Positions 29,301 through 39,600 of a DNA stretch of 64,000 nt are shown piece by piece. The DNA is taken from assembly GCA_920105625.2 (NCBI GenBank), contig OV050033.1, forward strand, positions 113,855,700 through 113,919,699, given 5' to 3'. Position 1 is the first letter of the stretch. The number at the start of each line of letters is the position of its first letter. Both the position numbers and the translations under genes were made by a program. This stretch comes from Clusia tigrina. Taxonomy: Eukaryota > Arthropoda > Insecta > Diptera > Clusiidae. The notes under the pieces were generated by a model. That model did not search any database. It saw only the letters and a list, made by a program, of their open reading frames with translations, and had not been told where the DNA came from.

Positions 29301-29540
29301 TGCAAACTTAGATAGGTGTAGGACGTACCGTATAGAATTTAGTGTCATTTGAAGTTTTATCAGTGTTTGATTTGGGACTCAAGGGTAGCATAGCTATGAG
29401 CGATAACTTAAATTGACAAGAGGCTCGAGTAGTTTATTGTTACAAAACTTCAAGGTTTTATGACGCTCCAGTAAAAAGTTACAAGCATTTGTATATTGCA
29501 AACTTTGAGAGGTATAGGATGCACCGTATTGAAGTTTGGG
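23330..29540. repeat. Local higher-order repeat, 16-mer (3117 bp)
   Basis: Variants at 24227 and 24818 recur at 27344 and 27935. The short-monomer junction near 23700 recurs near 26817, an offset of 3117 bp (16 x 196 minus 19). The marker GAGGCTGGAGTAC near 23973, which destroys the usual CTCGAG site, also appears near 27090 in the second copy. This is the longest higher-order unit I could recognise in the left block. Confidence 0.75.
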
Positions 29541-30900
29541 CCATTTGAAGTTTTATCAGTGTTGGGTTTGGGACTCAAGGGTAGCATAGCTTTGAGTGAC
29601 AACTTAAATTGACAAGAGGCTCGAGTACTTTATTGTCACAAAATTTCAAGGTTTTATGACGCTCCAGTAAAAAGTTACAAGCATTTGTATGTTGCAACCT
29701 TTGATAGGTGTAGGATGTACCGTATAGAAGTTAGGGCCATTTGAAGTTTTATCAGTGTTTGATTTCGGACTCAAGGGTAGCATAGCTTTGAGCGATACCT
29801 TAAACTGACAAGTGGCTCGAGTACTTTATTGTTACAAAATTCCAAGGTTTTATGACGCTCCAGTAATAAGTTACAAGCATTTGTATGTTGCAAACTTTGA
29901 TAGGTGTAGGACGTACCGTATAGAAGTAAGGGCCATTTGAAGTTTTATCAGTGTTTGATTTGGGACTCAAGGGAAGCATAGCTTTGAGCGATAGCTTAAA
30001 TTGACAAGAGGCTCGAGTAATTTATTGTTACAAAATTTCAAGGTTTTATGACGCTCCAGTAAAAAGTTACTAGCATTTGAATGTTGCAAACTTTGATAGG
30101 TGTAGGACGTACCGTATAGAAGTTAGGACCATTTGAAGATTTATCAGTGTTTGATTTGGGACTCAAGGGTAGCATAGCTTTGAGCGATAGCTTAAATTAA
30201 CAAGAGGCTCGAGTACTTTATTGTTACAAAATTTCAAGGTTTTATGACGCTGCAGTAAAAAGTTACAAGCATTTGTATGTTGCAAACTTTGATAGGTGTA
30301 GGAGGTACCGTATAGAAGTTAAAGCCATTTGAAGTTATGTCAGTGTTTGATTTGGGACTCAAGGGTAGCATAGCTTTGAGCGATAACTTAAATTGACAAA
30401 CGGCTCGAGTACTATATTGTTACAAAATTTCAAGATTTTATGACGCTCCAGTAAAAAGTTACTAGCATTTGTATGTTGCAAACCGTATAGAAGTTAGGAC
30501 CATTTGAAGATTTATCAGTGTTTGATTTGGGACTCAAGGGTAGCATAGCTTTGAGCGATAGCTTAAATTAACAAGAGGCTCGAGTACTTTATTGTTACAA
30601 AATTTCAAGGTTTTATGACGCTCCAGTAAAAAGTTACTAGCATTTGAATGTTGCAAACTTTGATAGGTGTAGGACGTACCGTATAGAAGTTAGGACCATT
30701 TGAAGATTTATCAGTGTTTGATTTGGGACTCAAGGGTAGCATAGCTTTGAGCGATAGCTTAAATTAACAAGAGGCTCGAGTACTTTATTGTTACAAAATT
30801 TCAAGGTTTTATGACGCTCCAGTAAAAAGTTACAAGCATTTGTATGTTGCAAACTTTGATAGGTATTGGATGCACCGTATAGAAGTTAGGGCCATTTGAA
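28530..30900. repeat. Short 175-bp monomer variant and 10-mer repeat (1939 bp)
   Basis: At 28541 and 30480 the monomer reads GTTGCAAACCGTATAG, lacking about 21 bp of the usual segment between GCAAAC and CGTATAG. The two copies are 1939 bp apart (10 x 196 minus 21), so the deletion arose once and was duplicated with its neighbours. I saw this deletion nowhere else in the window. Confidence 0.75.
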
Positions 30901-33238
30901 GTTTTATCACTGTTTGATTTGGGACTCAAGGGTAGCATAGCTTTGAGCGATAGCATAAATTGACAAGAGGCTCGAGTATTTTATTGTTACAAAATTTCAA
31001 GGTTTTATGACGCTCCAGTAAAAAGTTACAAGCATTTGTATGTTGCAAACTTTGATAGGTGTAGGACGTACCGTATAGAAGTTAGTGTCATTTGAAGTTT
31101 CATCATTGTTTGATTTGGGACTCAAGGGTAGCATAGCTATGAGCGATAACTTAAATTGACAAGAGGCTCGAGTAGTTTATTGTTACAAAATTTCAAGGTT
31201 TTATGACGCTCCAGTAAAAAGTTACAAGCATTTGTATATTGCAAACTTTGATAGGTATAGTATGCACCGTATTGAAGTTAGGGCCATTTGAAGTTTTATC
31301 AGTGTTGGATTTGGGACTCAAGGGTAGCATAGCTTTGAGCGACAACTTAAATTGACAAGAGGCTCGAGTACTTTATTGTCACAAAATTTCAAGGTTTTAT
31401 GACGCTCCAGTAAAAAGTTACAAGCATTTGTATGTTGCAAACTTTGATAGGTGTAGGATGTACCGTATAGAAGTTAGGGCCATTTGAAGTTTTATCAGTG
31501 TTTGATTTCGGACTCAAGGGTAGCATAGCTTTGAGCGATACCTTAAACTGACAAGTGGCTCAAGTACTTTATTGTTAGAAAATTTCAAGGTTTTATGACG
31601 CTTCAGTAAAAAGTTACAAGCATTTGTATGTTGCAAACTTTGATATGTGTAGGACGTATCTTATAGAAGTTAGGCCCATTTGAAGTTTTATCAGTGTTTG
31701 ATTTGGGACTCAAGGGTAGCATAGCTTTGAGCGATAGCTTAAATTGACAAGAGGCTCGAGTACTTTATTGTTACAAAATTCCAAGGTTTTATGACGCTCC
31801 AGTAATAAGTTACAAGCATTTGTATGTTGCAAACTTTGATAGGTGTAGGACATACCGTATAGAAGTAAGGGCCATTTGAAGTTTTATCAGTGTTTGATTT
31901 GGGACTTAAGGGAAGCATAGCTTTGAGCGATAGCTTAAATTGACAAGAGGCTCGAGTAGTTTATTGTTACAAAATTTCAAGGTTTTATGACGCTCCAGTA
32001 AAAAGTTACAAGCATTTGTATTTTGGAAAATTTGATAGGTGTAGGACATACCATATAGAAGTTAGGGCCATTTGAAGTTTTATCAGTGTTTGATTTGGGA
32101 CTCAAGGGTAGCATAGTTTTGAGTGACAGCTTAAATTAACAAGAGGCTCGAGTACTTTATTGTCACAAAATTTCAAGGTTTTATGACGCTCCAGTAAAAA
32201 GTTACAAGCATTTGTACGTTGCAAACTTTGATAGGTGTAGGAGGTACCGTTTAGAAGTTAGGGCCATTTGAAGTTATGTCAGTGTTTGATTTGGGACTCA
32301 AGGGTAGCATAGCTTTGAGCGATAACTTAAATTGACAAAAGGCTCGAGTACTTTATTGTTACAAAATTTCAAGATTTTATGACGCTCCAGTAAAAAGTTA
32401 CTAGCATCTGTATGTTGCAAACTTTGATAGGTGTAGGACGTACCGTATAGAAGTTAGGGCCATTTGAAGCTTTATAAATATTTGATTTGGGACGCAAGGG
32501 TAGCACAGCTTTGAGCGATAGCTTAAATTGACAAGAGGCTCGAGTACTTTATTGTCACAAAATTTCAAGGTTTTATGACGCTCCAGTAAAAAGTTACTAG
32601 CATTTGTATGTTGCAAACTTTGATAGGTGTAGGACGAACCGTATAGAAGTTAGGGCCATTTGAAGTTTTATCAGTGTTTGATTTCGGACTCAAGGGTAGC
32701 ATAGCTTTGAGCAATAGCTTAAATTAACAAGACGCTCGAGTACTTTAATGTTACAAAATTTCAAGGTTTTATGACGCTCCAGTAAAAAGTTACAAGCATT
32801 TGTATGTTGCAAACTTTGATAGGTGTAGGACGTACCGTATAGAAGTTAGGGCCATTTGAAGTTTTATCAGTGTTTGATTTGGGACTCAAGGGTAGCATAA
32901 CTTTGAGCGATAGCTTAAATTCACAAGAGGCTCGAGTACTTTATTGTTAGAACATTTCAAGGTTTTTTGACGCTCCAGTAAAAAGTTACAAGCATTTGTA
33001 TGTTGCAAACTTTGATAGGTGTAGGACGTACCGTATAGAAGTTAGGGCCATTTGAAATTTTATCAGTGTTTGATTTGGGACTCAAGGGTAGCATAGCTTT
33101 GAGCGGTAGCTTAAATTGACAAGAGGCTCGAGTAATTTATTGTTACAAAATTTCAAGCTTTTATGACGCTCCAGTAAAAAGTAACAAGCATTTGTATGTT
33201 GCAAACTTCTATAGGTGTAGGAGGAACCGTATAGAAGT

Positions 33239-35385
33239 TAGGGCCATTTGAAGTTTTATCAGTGTTTGATTTCGGACTCAAGGGTAGCATAGCTTTGAGC
33301 GATAACTTAAATTGACAAGAGGGTCGAGTACTTTATTGTTACAAAATTTCAAAGTTTTATGACGCTCCAGTAAAAAGTTAAAAGCATTTGTATGTTGCAA
33401 ACTTTGATAGGTGTAGGAGGCCATTTGAAGTTTTATCAGTGTTTGATTTGGGACTCAAGGGTAGCATAGCTTTAAGCGATAACTTAAATTGACAAGAGGC
33501 TCGAGTACTTTATTGTTATAAAATTTCAAGGTTTGATGACGCTCCAGTAAAAAGTTACAAGCATTTGTATGTTGCAAACTTTGATAGGTGTAGGACGTAC
33601 CGTATACAAGTTAGGGCCATTTGAAGTTTTATCAGTGTTTGATTTGGGACTCAAGGGTAGCATAGCTTTGAGCGGTAGCTTAAATTGACAAGAGGCTCGA
33701 GTACTTTATTGTTACAAAATTTCAAGGTTTTATGACGCTCCAGTAAAAAGTAACAAGCATTTGTATGTTGCAAACATTGATAGGTGTAGGAGGAACCGTA
33801 TAGAAGTTAATGCCATTTGAAGTTTTATCAGTGTTTGATTTGGGACGCAAGGGTAGCATAGCTTTGAGCGATAGCTTAAATTGACAAGAGACTCGAATAC
33901 TTTATTGCCACAAAATTTCAAGGTTTTATGACGCTCCAGTAAAAAGTTACTAGCATTTGTATGTAGCAAACTTTGATAGGTGTAGGACGTACCGTATAGA
34001 AGTTAGGGGCATTTGAAGTTTTATCAGTGTTTGATTTCGGACTCAAGAGTAGCATAGCTTTGAGCGATAACTTAAATTGACAAGATGCTCGAGTACTTTA
34101 TTGTTATAAAATTTCAAGGTTTGATGACGCTCCAGTAAAAAGTTACAAGCATTTGTATGTTGCAAACTTTGATAGGTGTAGGACGTACCGAATAGAAGTT
34201 AGGGCCATTTGAAGTTTTATCAGTGTTTGATTTCGGACTCAAGGGTAGCATAGCTTTGAGCGATAACTTAAATTGACAAGAGGCTCGAGTTCTTTATTGT
34301 TATAAAATTTCAAGGTTTGATGACGCTCCAGTAAAAAGTTACAAGCATTTGTATGTTGCAAACTTTGATAGGTGTAGTACGTACCGTACAGAAGTAAGGG
34401 CTATTTGAAGTTTTATCAGTGTTTGATTTGGTACTCAAGGGTAGCATAGCTTTGAGTGATAGCTTAAGTTGACAAGAGGCTCGAGTACTTTATTGTTACA
34501 AACTTTCAAGGTTTTATGACGCTCCAGTAAAAAGTTACAAGCATTTGTAAGTTGCAAACTTTGATAGGTGTAGCTCGTACCGTATAGAAGTTAGGGCCAT
34601 TTGAAGTTTTATCAGTGTTTGATTTGGGACTCAAGGGTAGCATAACTTTGAGCGATAGCTTAAATTGACAAGAGGCTCGAGTACTTTATTGTTAGAAAAT
34701 TTTAAGGTTTTTTGACGCTCCAGTAAAAAGTTACAAGCATTTGTATGTTGCAAACTTTGATAGGTGTAGGACGTACCGTATATAAGTTAGGGCCATTTGA
34801 AATTTTATCTGTGTTTGATTTGGGGCTCAAGGGTAGCATAGATTTGAGCGATACCTTAAATTGACAAGAGGCTCGAGTACTTTATTGTTACAAAATTTCA
34901 AGGTTTTATGACGCTCTAGTAAAAAGTTACAAGCATTTGTATGTTGCAAACTTTGATAGGTGTAGGACTACCGTATAGAAGTTAGGGCCATTTGAAGTTT
35001 TATCAGTGTTTGATTTGGGACTGAAGGGTAGCATAACTTTGAGCGATAGCTTAAATTGACAAGAGGCTCGAGTTCTTTATTGTTACAAAATTTCAAGGTT
35101 TTATGACGCTCCAGTAATAAGTTACAAGCATTTGTATGTTGCAAACTTTGATAGGTGTAGGACGTACCGTATAGAAGTTAGGGCCATTTGAAATTTTATC
35201 AGTGTTTGATTTGGGACTCAAGGGTAGCATAGCTTTGAGCGGTAGCTTAAATTGACTAGAGGCTCGAGTAATTTATTGTTACAAAATTTCAAGCTTTTAT
35301 GACGCTCCAGTAAAAAGTAACAAGCATTTGTATGTTGCAAACTTCTATAGGTGTAGGAGGAACCGTATAGAAGTTAGGGCCATTT
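33239..35385. repeat. 11-mer higher-order unit (2136 bp) directly before the retrotransposon
   Basis: The marker GCAAACTTCTATAGGTG near 33201 recurs near 35337, an offset of 2136 bp (11 x 196 minus 19 minus 1). The 19-bp deletion is in the short monomer near 33420. The one-base deletion is in GGACTACCG near 34967. The retrotransposon sits in the second occurrence of the marker monomer. The same unit resumes after the element: sequence from 33239 to about 34990 aligns with 41143 to about 42890 at a constant offset of 7904 bp, with about eight mismatches by eye and no indel. Confidence 0.8.
35375..35385. repeat. Target-site duplication, left copy
   Basis: The 11 bases TAGGGCCATTT end the left satellite array and are repeated exactly at 41143-41153, just after the element. 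In an uninterrupted monomer this segment occurs once, followed by GAAG. Because the element tail also ends in TA, the duplication could equally be scored as 9 bp (GGGCCATTT). Confidence 0.9.
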
Positions 35386-35906
35386 AGGTTTGTAATGTAG
35401 ACCGCCTCCACGCGGTGCACCCTGGGTTACGCTAAATGGTCTACACTCCCCCAGGTGCTGCTGTTTTCTTGCACGGGAGTTCAGTAGCACCAATTGGCAC
35501 GACCCCCATCCTTCGTTCCCGGACTTCTCTTTGGACCAATGTAATTGTTCTGATTGCCCTGGGCTGGTAGCTGTAATTTTCTGGACCTAGCTGTCTTTTG
35601 TCACGGTAGCACCAAGGTGAAACTTGAGTGTGAACGGCTCCAGTCTAAGGTTGCAGCTGCCCCCGTCCCGTTAAAACCTTGGCAGGCCTCAAAGTACGTT
35701 CGACGTCTGTTACCGTTAGGTCGGTAGTGTGGGTTCGGTTGAGTGGAACTCCCGATTAGCACTGGTCTGGCTCTGAGCACTTGACCCCATAAGGGCTTGT
35801 GCCAACCCTCGCATGGCCTCCCTGCTTGCACAGATAACCATGGGACCATATTTAGTGACCACACGTTCGGACTGAGATAGCGGCTTTGAGTGGGGACCCT
35901 TATTGC
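35386..35906 (+). other. Retrotransposon 5' UTR
   Basis: These 521 bp lie between the left target-site duplication and the first ATG of ORF1. The first 60 bases form a ribozyme-like fold, listed separately. The remainder has no open frame on the + strand that I would call coding. In the ORF1 frame an in-frame TGA at 35856 precedes the ATG. Non-LTR elements usually carry an internal promoter in this region, but I cannot point to a specific motif. Open frames on the opposite strand here (35601-35963, 35716-35919) have no recognisable domain. Confidence 0.8.
35387..35445 (+). ncRNA. Candidate HDV-like self-cleaving ribozyme at the 5' end of the element
   Basis: The first bases of the element fit the nested double pseudoknot of HDV-like ribozymes. 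P2 is a perfect 8-bp stem, TGTAGACC (35396-35403) with GGTCTACA (35438-35445). P3 follows at once: GCC (35404-35406) pairs with GGT (35414-35416) around the loop TCCACGC, which is very close to the HDV combination of GCC stem and TCCTCGCT loop. GGG at 35424-35426 can form P1.1 with CC at 35408-35409. CTAA at 35432-35435, just before the P2 3' strand, fits the CNRA motif that holds the catalytic cytosine. P1 is weak: GGTTT (35387-35391) against GCACC (35417-35421) has one mismatch. P4 appears to be missing. Such ribozymes are known at the 5' ends of R2 and other non-LTR elements, where they release the RNA 5' end. Activity of this copy is unproven. Confidence 0.55.
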
Positions 35907-37385
35907 ATGGACACAACAAAAAATAAAAACATAAACACTAACACAAACAAAATTTCCGCGCATATCCCCTCAGGGACGCGCAAAACCCTGGCTAGGCAAA
36001 TGCCCACCAGCAACACCCCCGCCCTTGGTTCGAAGACAAGCAGCATAAGCACTGCCCCTTCAACAAGCACCACAGCTTCGGCTAATAAGCCACCCAAGAG
36101 CTATTCGCTGTCCCCAGGCTCTTCAGCGGCTGCTAGGGTATTGACTCACAAATCAGCAGCAGTCGCTCCGCCTAAGCCCTCTTCAGCAAACGCCTCGATA
36201 TTGCCTCACAAGTCGATGGTAACTGCTCCTCGTACCGCTCCTCCTTCAGGTGCACCTACCAACGTGAACCCGAGTACAGGGGCGTACAGGACGCGTAGAG
36301 CGGCTTACCGTATTTTGACGAGGCTCAACGCTTCAGAACCATCTCAACTGTCAGAATACGACAAGGGCAAGCTTGAGTGGGCAAAAGCACACGCTGATGT
36401 GCGTGTCCACTCCTCCACTGCACAAGCAGCCGGTAACCCCAAGAGGCAGAGATCAGCCGATCGCCCGGGCCAATCCACCCAAAGCATCCCTAAGCGCGTA
36501 AGGCTGGCTACTCCCAAGCCTAAGCTCTCCAAACCGCTTAGTGAGATTGTGAAAGAGAGCCTCACATGGGCTGTGGTCGACTCTGCCAATGCCGATGGGA
36601 CCATTACTCCTGACAATTGGAGACAGGTCGAAATGGCACTGTTACCAATTTTCGTTGAGGTTATGTCCCTCAACCCTGGTCCTTCACCCAGCTGCCGTGA
36701 CGCAGGGTGGTATCAAGGACATATTAAGATCATATCTTGCTCGGACCAACGCTCGGCGGATCTATACAAGGTAGCGATCAATAGGGTAGGTGAGATATGG
36801 CCGGGTGCACCGCTCAACGCGGTACCTTTGGACCAGGTTCCCCAACGCCCTCGCTCCAAAACATGGCTTCCTGCCGAGCCCTCTGAGCCCGAGGCAATCT
36901 TAAAGATCCTCAAGCTCAGCAACACCGATCTTCCCACCGATGGCTGGAAGGTCGCGAAAGTTGGTGACCCCAAAGGCACTTTGCGTGAGGTCACCATCAT
37001 TTTGAACGAGCAATCCCTTGTTCCCATCAACTCCCGCGAGGGGGTGATTAATTATGGCTTTGGAGCCATCACTCTCCGCATCTACAAGTGCGATGCCCAA
37101 GCCCCCCAACAGCCTCCCCCAGCTGGTGCTGTCCCACAAGCCACTGCCAAAGAGCCTAGCTGCTCGGGCCCGGCTCTCACCCCTTTGTCGGGTAGTGACA
37201 ATGAGAGTATGTGCTCCGTTACAACCAGAAGCAGCCGCTTCTCAACTTCCGAACTGGTCGGAGAATTCTTCGACCACATGGATACGGAGGCGGCTGGTGG
37301 ATACATCTCTCCAATGTCCGAAGAGGAGGAGTTGAATTCCACTATAATCGCTCTTCCAGACAATGCTGAAGGTACTACAGATTAA
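35907..37385 (+). CDS. Retrotransposon ORF1 protein (DUF4780-like, RNA-binding, 492 aa)
   Basis: This is the putative nucleic-acid-binding protein that packages the element RNA. The ATG at 35907 is the first in this frame after an in-frame TGA at 35856; the open frame extends slightly upstream but without an ATG. Residues 1-200 are rich in Ser, Thr, Ala, Pro and Lys and probably disordered, with a basic run (PKRVRLATPKPK) that looks like a nuclear localisation or RNA-binding segment. Residues about 207-397 resemble DUF4780, seen in ORF1-type proteins of insect retroelements, with the landmarks GWYQGHIKIISCSDQRS, WKVAKVGDPKG and INYGFGAITLRIY. The C-terminal tail, from about residue 400, is acidic and Ser-rich. 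No CCHC zinc knuckle is visible, unlike many I- and R1-type ORF1 proteins. The frame is intact. It ends TAA at 37383, 23 bases after the ORF2 ATG. The family assignment is from memory of conserved landmarks. Confidence 0.85.
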   Translation: MDTTKNKNINTNTNKISAHIPSGTRKTLARQMPTSNTPALGSKTSSISTAPSTSTTASANKPPKSYSLSPGSSAAARVLTHKSAAVAPPKPSSANASILPHKSMVTAPRTAPPSGAPTNVNPSTGAYRTRRAAYRILTRLNASEPSQLSEYDKGKLEWAKAHADVRVHSSTAQAAGNPKRQRSADRPGQSTQSIPKRVRLATPKPKLSKPLSEIVKESLTWAVVDSANADGTITPDNWRQVEMALLPIFVEVMSLNPGPSPSCRDAGWYQGHIKIISCSDQRSADLYKVAINRVGEIWPGAPLNAVPLDQVPQRPRSKTWLPAEPSEPEAILKILKLSNTDLPTDGWKVAKVGDPKGTLREVTIILNEQSLVPINSREGVINYGFGAITLRIYKCDAQAPQQPPPAGAVPQATAKEPSCSGPALTPLSGSDNESMCSVTTRSSRFSTSELVGEFFDHMDTEAAGGYISPMSEEEELNSTIIALPDNAEGTTD

Positions 37386-38028
37386 CCTTCAGCATTCGAA
37401 AACTGCCTCGGCAGCCCTGCTTCTCCGCCTCTCGGATATAGGGGAGGAGCTCATTCTCGTCCAAGAACCTTGGGTCATAAATGACCGGGTTTTTGGACTC
37501 AATGCATACGGATATCGTATGGTATATATCGAGGATCAAGGTAAACCAAGATCCTGCATTCTGGTAAAAAACAGCGTTAACGCTCTTTTACTCCCTAGAT
37601 TCAGTGACAAAGACAATGTTGCCATGGTCATTGAAATGGGTCCACGGACTTTCTGGATCTCCTCGAACTACATGGCTCATGACTATGGCGACTCCCCGCC
37701 ACCAAACATACTGAAGCAAATGGTTGCTGTAGCCCACCAGAAACAGATTCCGGTAATTATCGGCGCCGATGCCAATGCCCATCACGAAATATGGGGCAGC
37801 TCCGGCACAAATGATCGAGGTGAGTGTCTTTTCGACTTTATCATTTCAAATAACCTAGGCATTGCTAACCGGGGAAATGAGCCGACCTTCCTTACATCCG
37901 TAAGGAAGGAAGTGCTGGACATCACCCTCGTCAGCGATAACTACTCGAACATGATAAGCAATTGGTTCGTCTCACAGGAATGCTCCTTTTCGGACCACTG
38001 CTATATCACCTTTGACATTGACTTGAGG
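37363..38028 (+). other. ORF2 endonuclease domain (AP/exonuclease III-like)
   Basis: These are residues 1-222 of ORF2. Conserved active-site positions are visible: N8 in LQINLQHS, E35 in LVQEPW, D136 and N138 in IIGADANAHH, D187 in LDITLV, and the D211-H212 pair in FSDHCYI. WGS at 144-146 follows the ADAN motif, as is common in this family. All catalytic residues expected of an AP-like endonuclease are present, so this part looks intact. It nicks the bottom strand at the integration site and leaves the 3' end used as primer. Confidence 0.9.
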
Positions 38029-38637
38029 GAGACTACAGGCAATACAGAATCTCTTAAACCTGTCAATAGAAAAAACACGAACTGGCCTCTTTTCCGGCTC
38101 AAACTGGGGTCATGCTTAGCAACGACTCCCCCTATTATCCACAACTGTCCCGACATTGATCGGGCGGTCGACGATCTGTCCACAGCTTTTAAAAAAGCCA
38201 CTCATATTTCTTGCATCACTCCCGAACCACGGGGCAAACCTAAACCTCCGTGGTGGAACTCGGAAATTGCAAGTCTTCGCAAAACTTGTAGAATGCTTTT
38301 CAACAAAGCTAAAGTTACAGCTGAGTGGGCCCCTTTCAAAAATAAGCAAAAAGAGTTGAAATACGCCATTAAGCGAGGGAAACGAGCGTCATGGAGGGAA
38401 TTTTGCGAAAGCATTGAATCGACGTCCGAGGCTAGCCGTCTTCGTAAAATTCTCCACTCCTCTAACAAAGCCCTTGACTGTATCCAAAAACCAGATGGCA
38501 GCTGGACTCACTCAAGCGCCGAAACCCTTGATATCCTGCTAGACACCCACTTCCCAGGGAGTTTAGCCTCAGCGGATCAAGCACTCTACCAGGTGGAGCA
38601 GGTTTCGCATGATACCCTCCCCACATTCCAAGTGACA

Positions 38638-39600
38638 AAAAGTCACCTTGAATGGTCCATTCAAACCTTTAAGCCATACAAGTCCCCCGGACCAGACGGC
38701 ATCATTCCTGCCGATATCCAAAATGGGGAAGAGATTATCCTTCCATGGCTGCTTCAAATATATAATGCAAGCCTCAGACTGCAATACATTCCCTTACGCT
38801 GGCGCACGGCTCGGGTCGTCTTCATACCAAAAGTTGGGAAGGCCTCGCACACCAAACCTAAGGATTACAGACCCATAAGTCTAACATCCTTTCTTCTTAA
38901 GGTTCTAGAAAGAGCTCTTGACCTACATATCAGGACATCGATCAACCCTTCTCTTCTCTCTGTATCTCAACACGCTTACTCTAAAGGCAAATCGGTTGAA
39001 ACAGCACTTCATTCTCTCATTTCTCAAGTTGACAAATCCTTGGCGTACAAGGAATTCACACTTGCCATATTTCTGGACATCGAGGGAGCATTCAACAATG
39101 TATGCCCCAACGCTGTCATCTCCGCACTCTATAATCTTAACCTGAATTCAGGTCTTCTTAAATTTATAGAGCTTCTACTAAAATCTAGGATCATCACTTC
39201 CACGATCGGCAGTGCCCAATCCAGGAGGGTGGTTAACAGGGGCACGCCACAAGGGGGTGTTTTATCACCCCTCCTCTGGAACCTGGCAGTTAACACACTA
39301 CTGGTGAGATTGGAATCTACTGGATGCAAAGTGATAGCCTATGCGGACGACATAGCAATCGCGGCATCCGGCTAATTCCCACAAACACTTTCCGAAAAAC
39401 TTAACTATTCACTCTCTATTGTGTCGAACTGGTGTCGCGAATTCGAACTTGGGGTTAACCCATCCAAAACCGAGACTATGCTTTTCACTAGGAAGTACAA
39501 AATTCCAAAGTTTACAATGCCTAGTCTAAACGGCACTCCGCTCTCTTTGAGCACACACGTTAAGTACTTAGGCCTGATTCTCGACCCAAAGCTTAATTGG
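38638..39600 (+). other. ORF2 reverse transcriptase domain, interrupted by a stop
   Basis: These are residues about 426-746 of ORF2. Ordered RT motifs are visible: YKSPGPDGI (439-447), KPKDYRPISLTS (498-509), the first catalytic Asp in LDIEGAFN (D572), RGTPQGGVLSPLLWN (626-640) and the YADD box (660-663) with D662 and D663. The TAA falls at codon 671, seven codons after YADD. Beyond it the frame resumes with the usual downstream RT motifs, GVNPSKTE (697-704) and KYLGLILDP (734-742). The catalytic residues survive, so only the stop damages the domain. Confidence 0.92.
39373..39375 (+). other. Premature in-frame TAA in ORF2
   Basis: This single nonsense codon at ORF2 position 671 separates the YADD motif from the RT thumb. 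The flanking codons on both sides are open in the same frame and typical of RT, so this is a point change and not a frameshift. A lone TAA could be a mutation after insertion, a sequencing error or, less likely, a programmed readthrough codon. Confidence 0.9.

Larger units (their letters stand above)
1..35385. repeat. Satellite array, left block (about 196-bp monomer, about 180 copies)
   Basis: This is a head-to-tail tandem array of an AT-rich monomer. Equivalent landmarks recur at multiples of 196 bp, for example 937 to 2309 is 7 x 196 and 2309 to 2897 is 3 x 196. Conserved landmarks in order are a CTCGAG (XhoI) site followed by TACTTTATTGTTAC, the block TTTCAAGGTTTTATGACGCT, then CAAGCATTTGTATGTTGCAA, CTTTGATAGGTGTAGGACGT, ACCGTATAGAAGTTAGGGCC, ATTTGAAGTTTTATCAGTGT and ACTCAAGGGTAGCATAGCTT. 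All copies lie in one orientation and I saw no inversion. Neighbouring monomers differ by several percent, while copies 7 to 16 monomers apart are nearly identical, which is higher-order organisation. No gene is supported anywhere in the block. A centromeric or pericentromeric location is likely for an array this long but is inference. Confidence 0.97.

Noticed and set aside
1..35385. CRISPR array or bacterial direct repeats
   Set aside because: The repeats are contiguous 196-bp units without unique spacers, and the insertion is a eukaryotic non-LTR element.
35375..35385. Telomeric repeat tract
   Set aside because: TTAGGG occurs once per monomer as part of a longer unit, not in tandem, so the array is not telomeric repeat DNA.
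35886..35906. ORF1 start at TTG 35886
   Set aside because: A non-AUG start is not needed: an ATG lies seven codons downstream at 35907 and is the first ATG after an in-frame stop.
35601..35963. Minus-strand 120-codon frame over the element's 5' UTR and ORF1 start, and other antisense frames at 36344, 36713, 37082, 38202, 40662
   Set aside because: They overlap well-supported sense coding sequence or UTR, carry no recognisable domain and are typical shadows in G+C-richer DNA.
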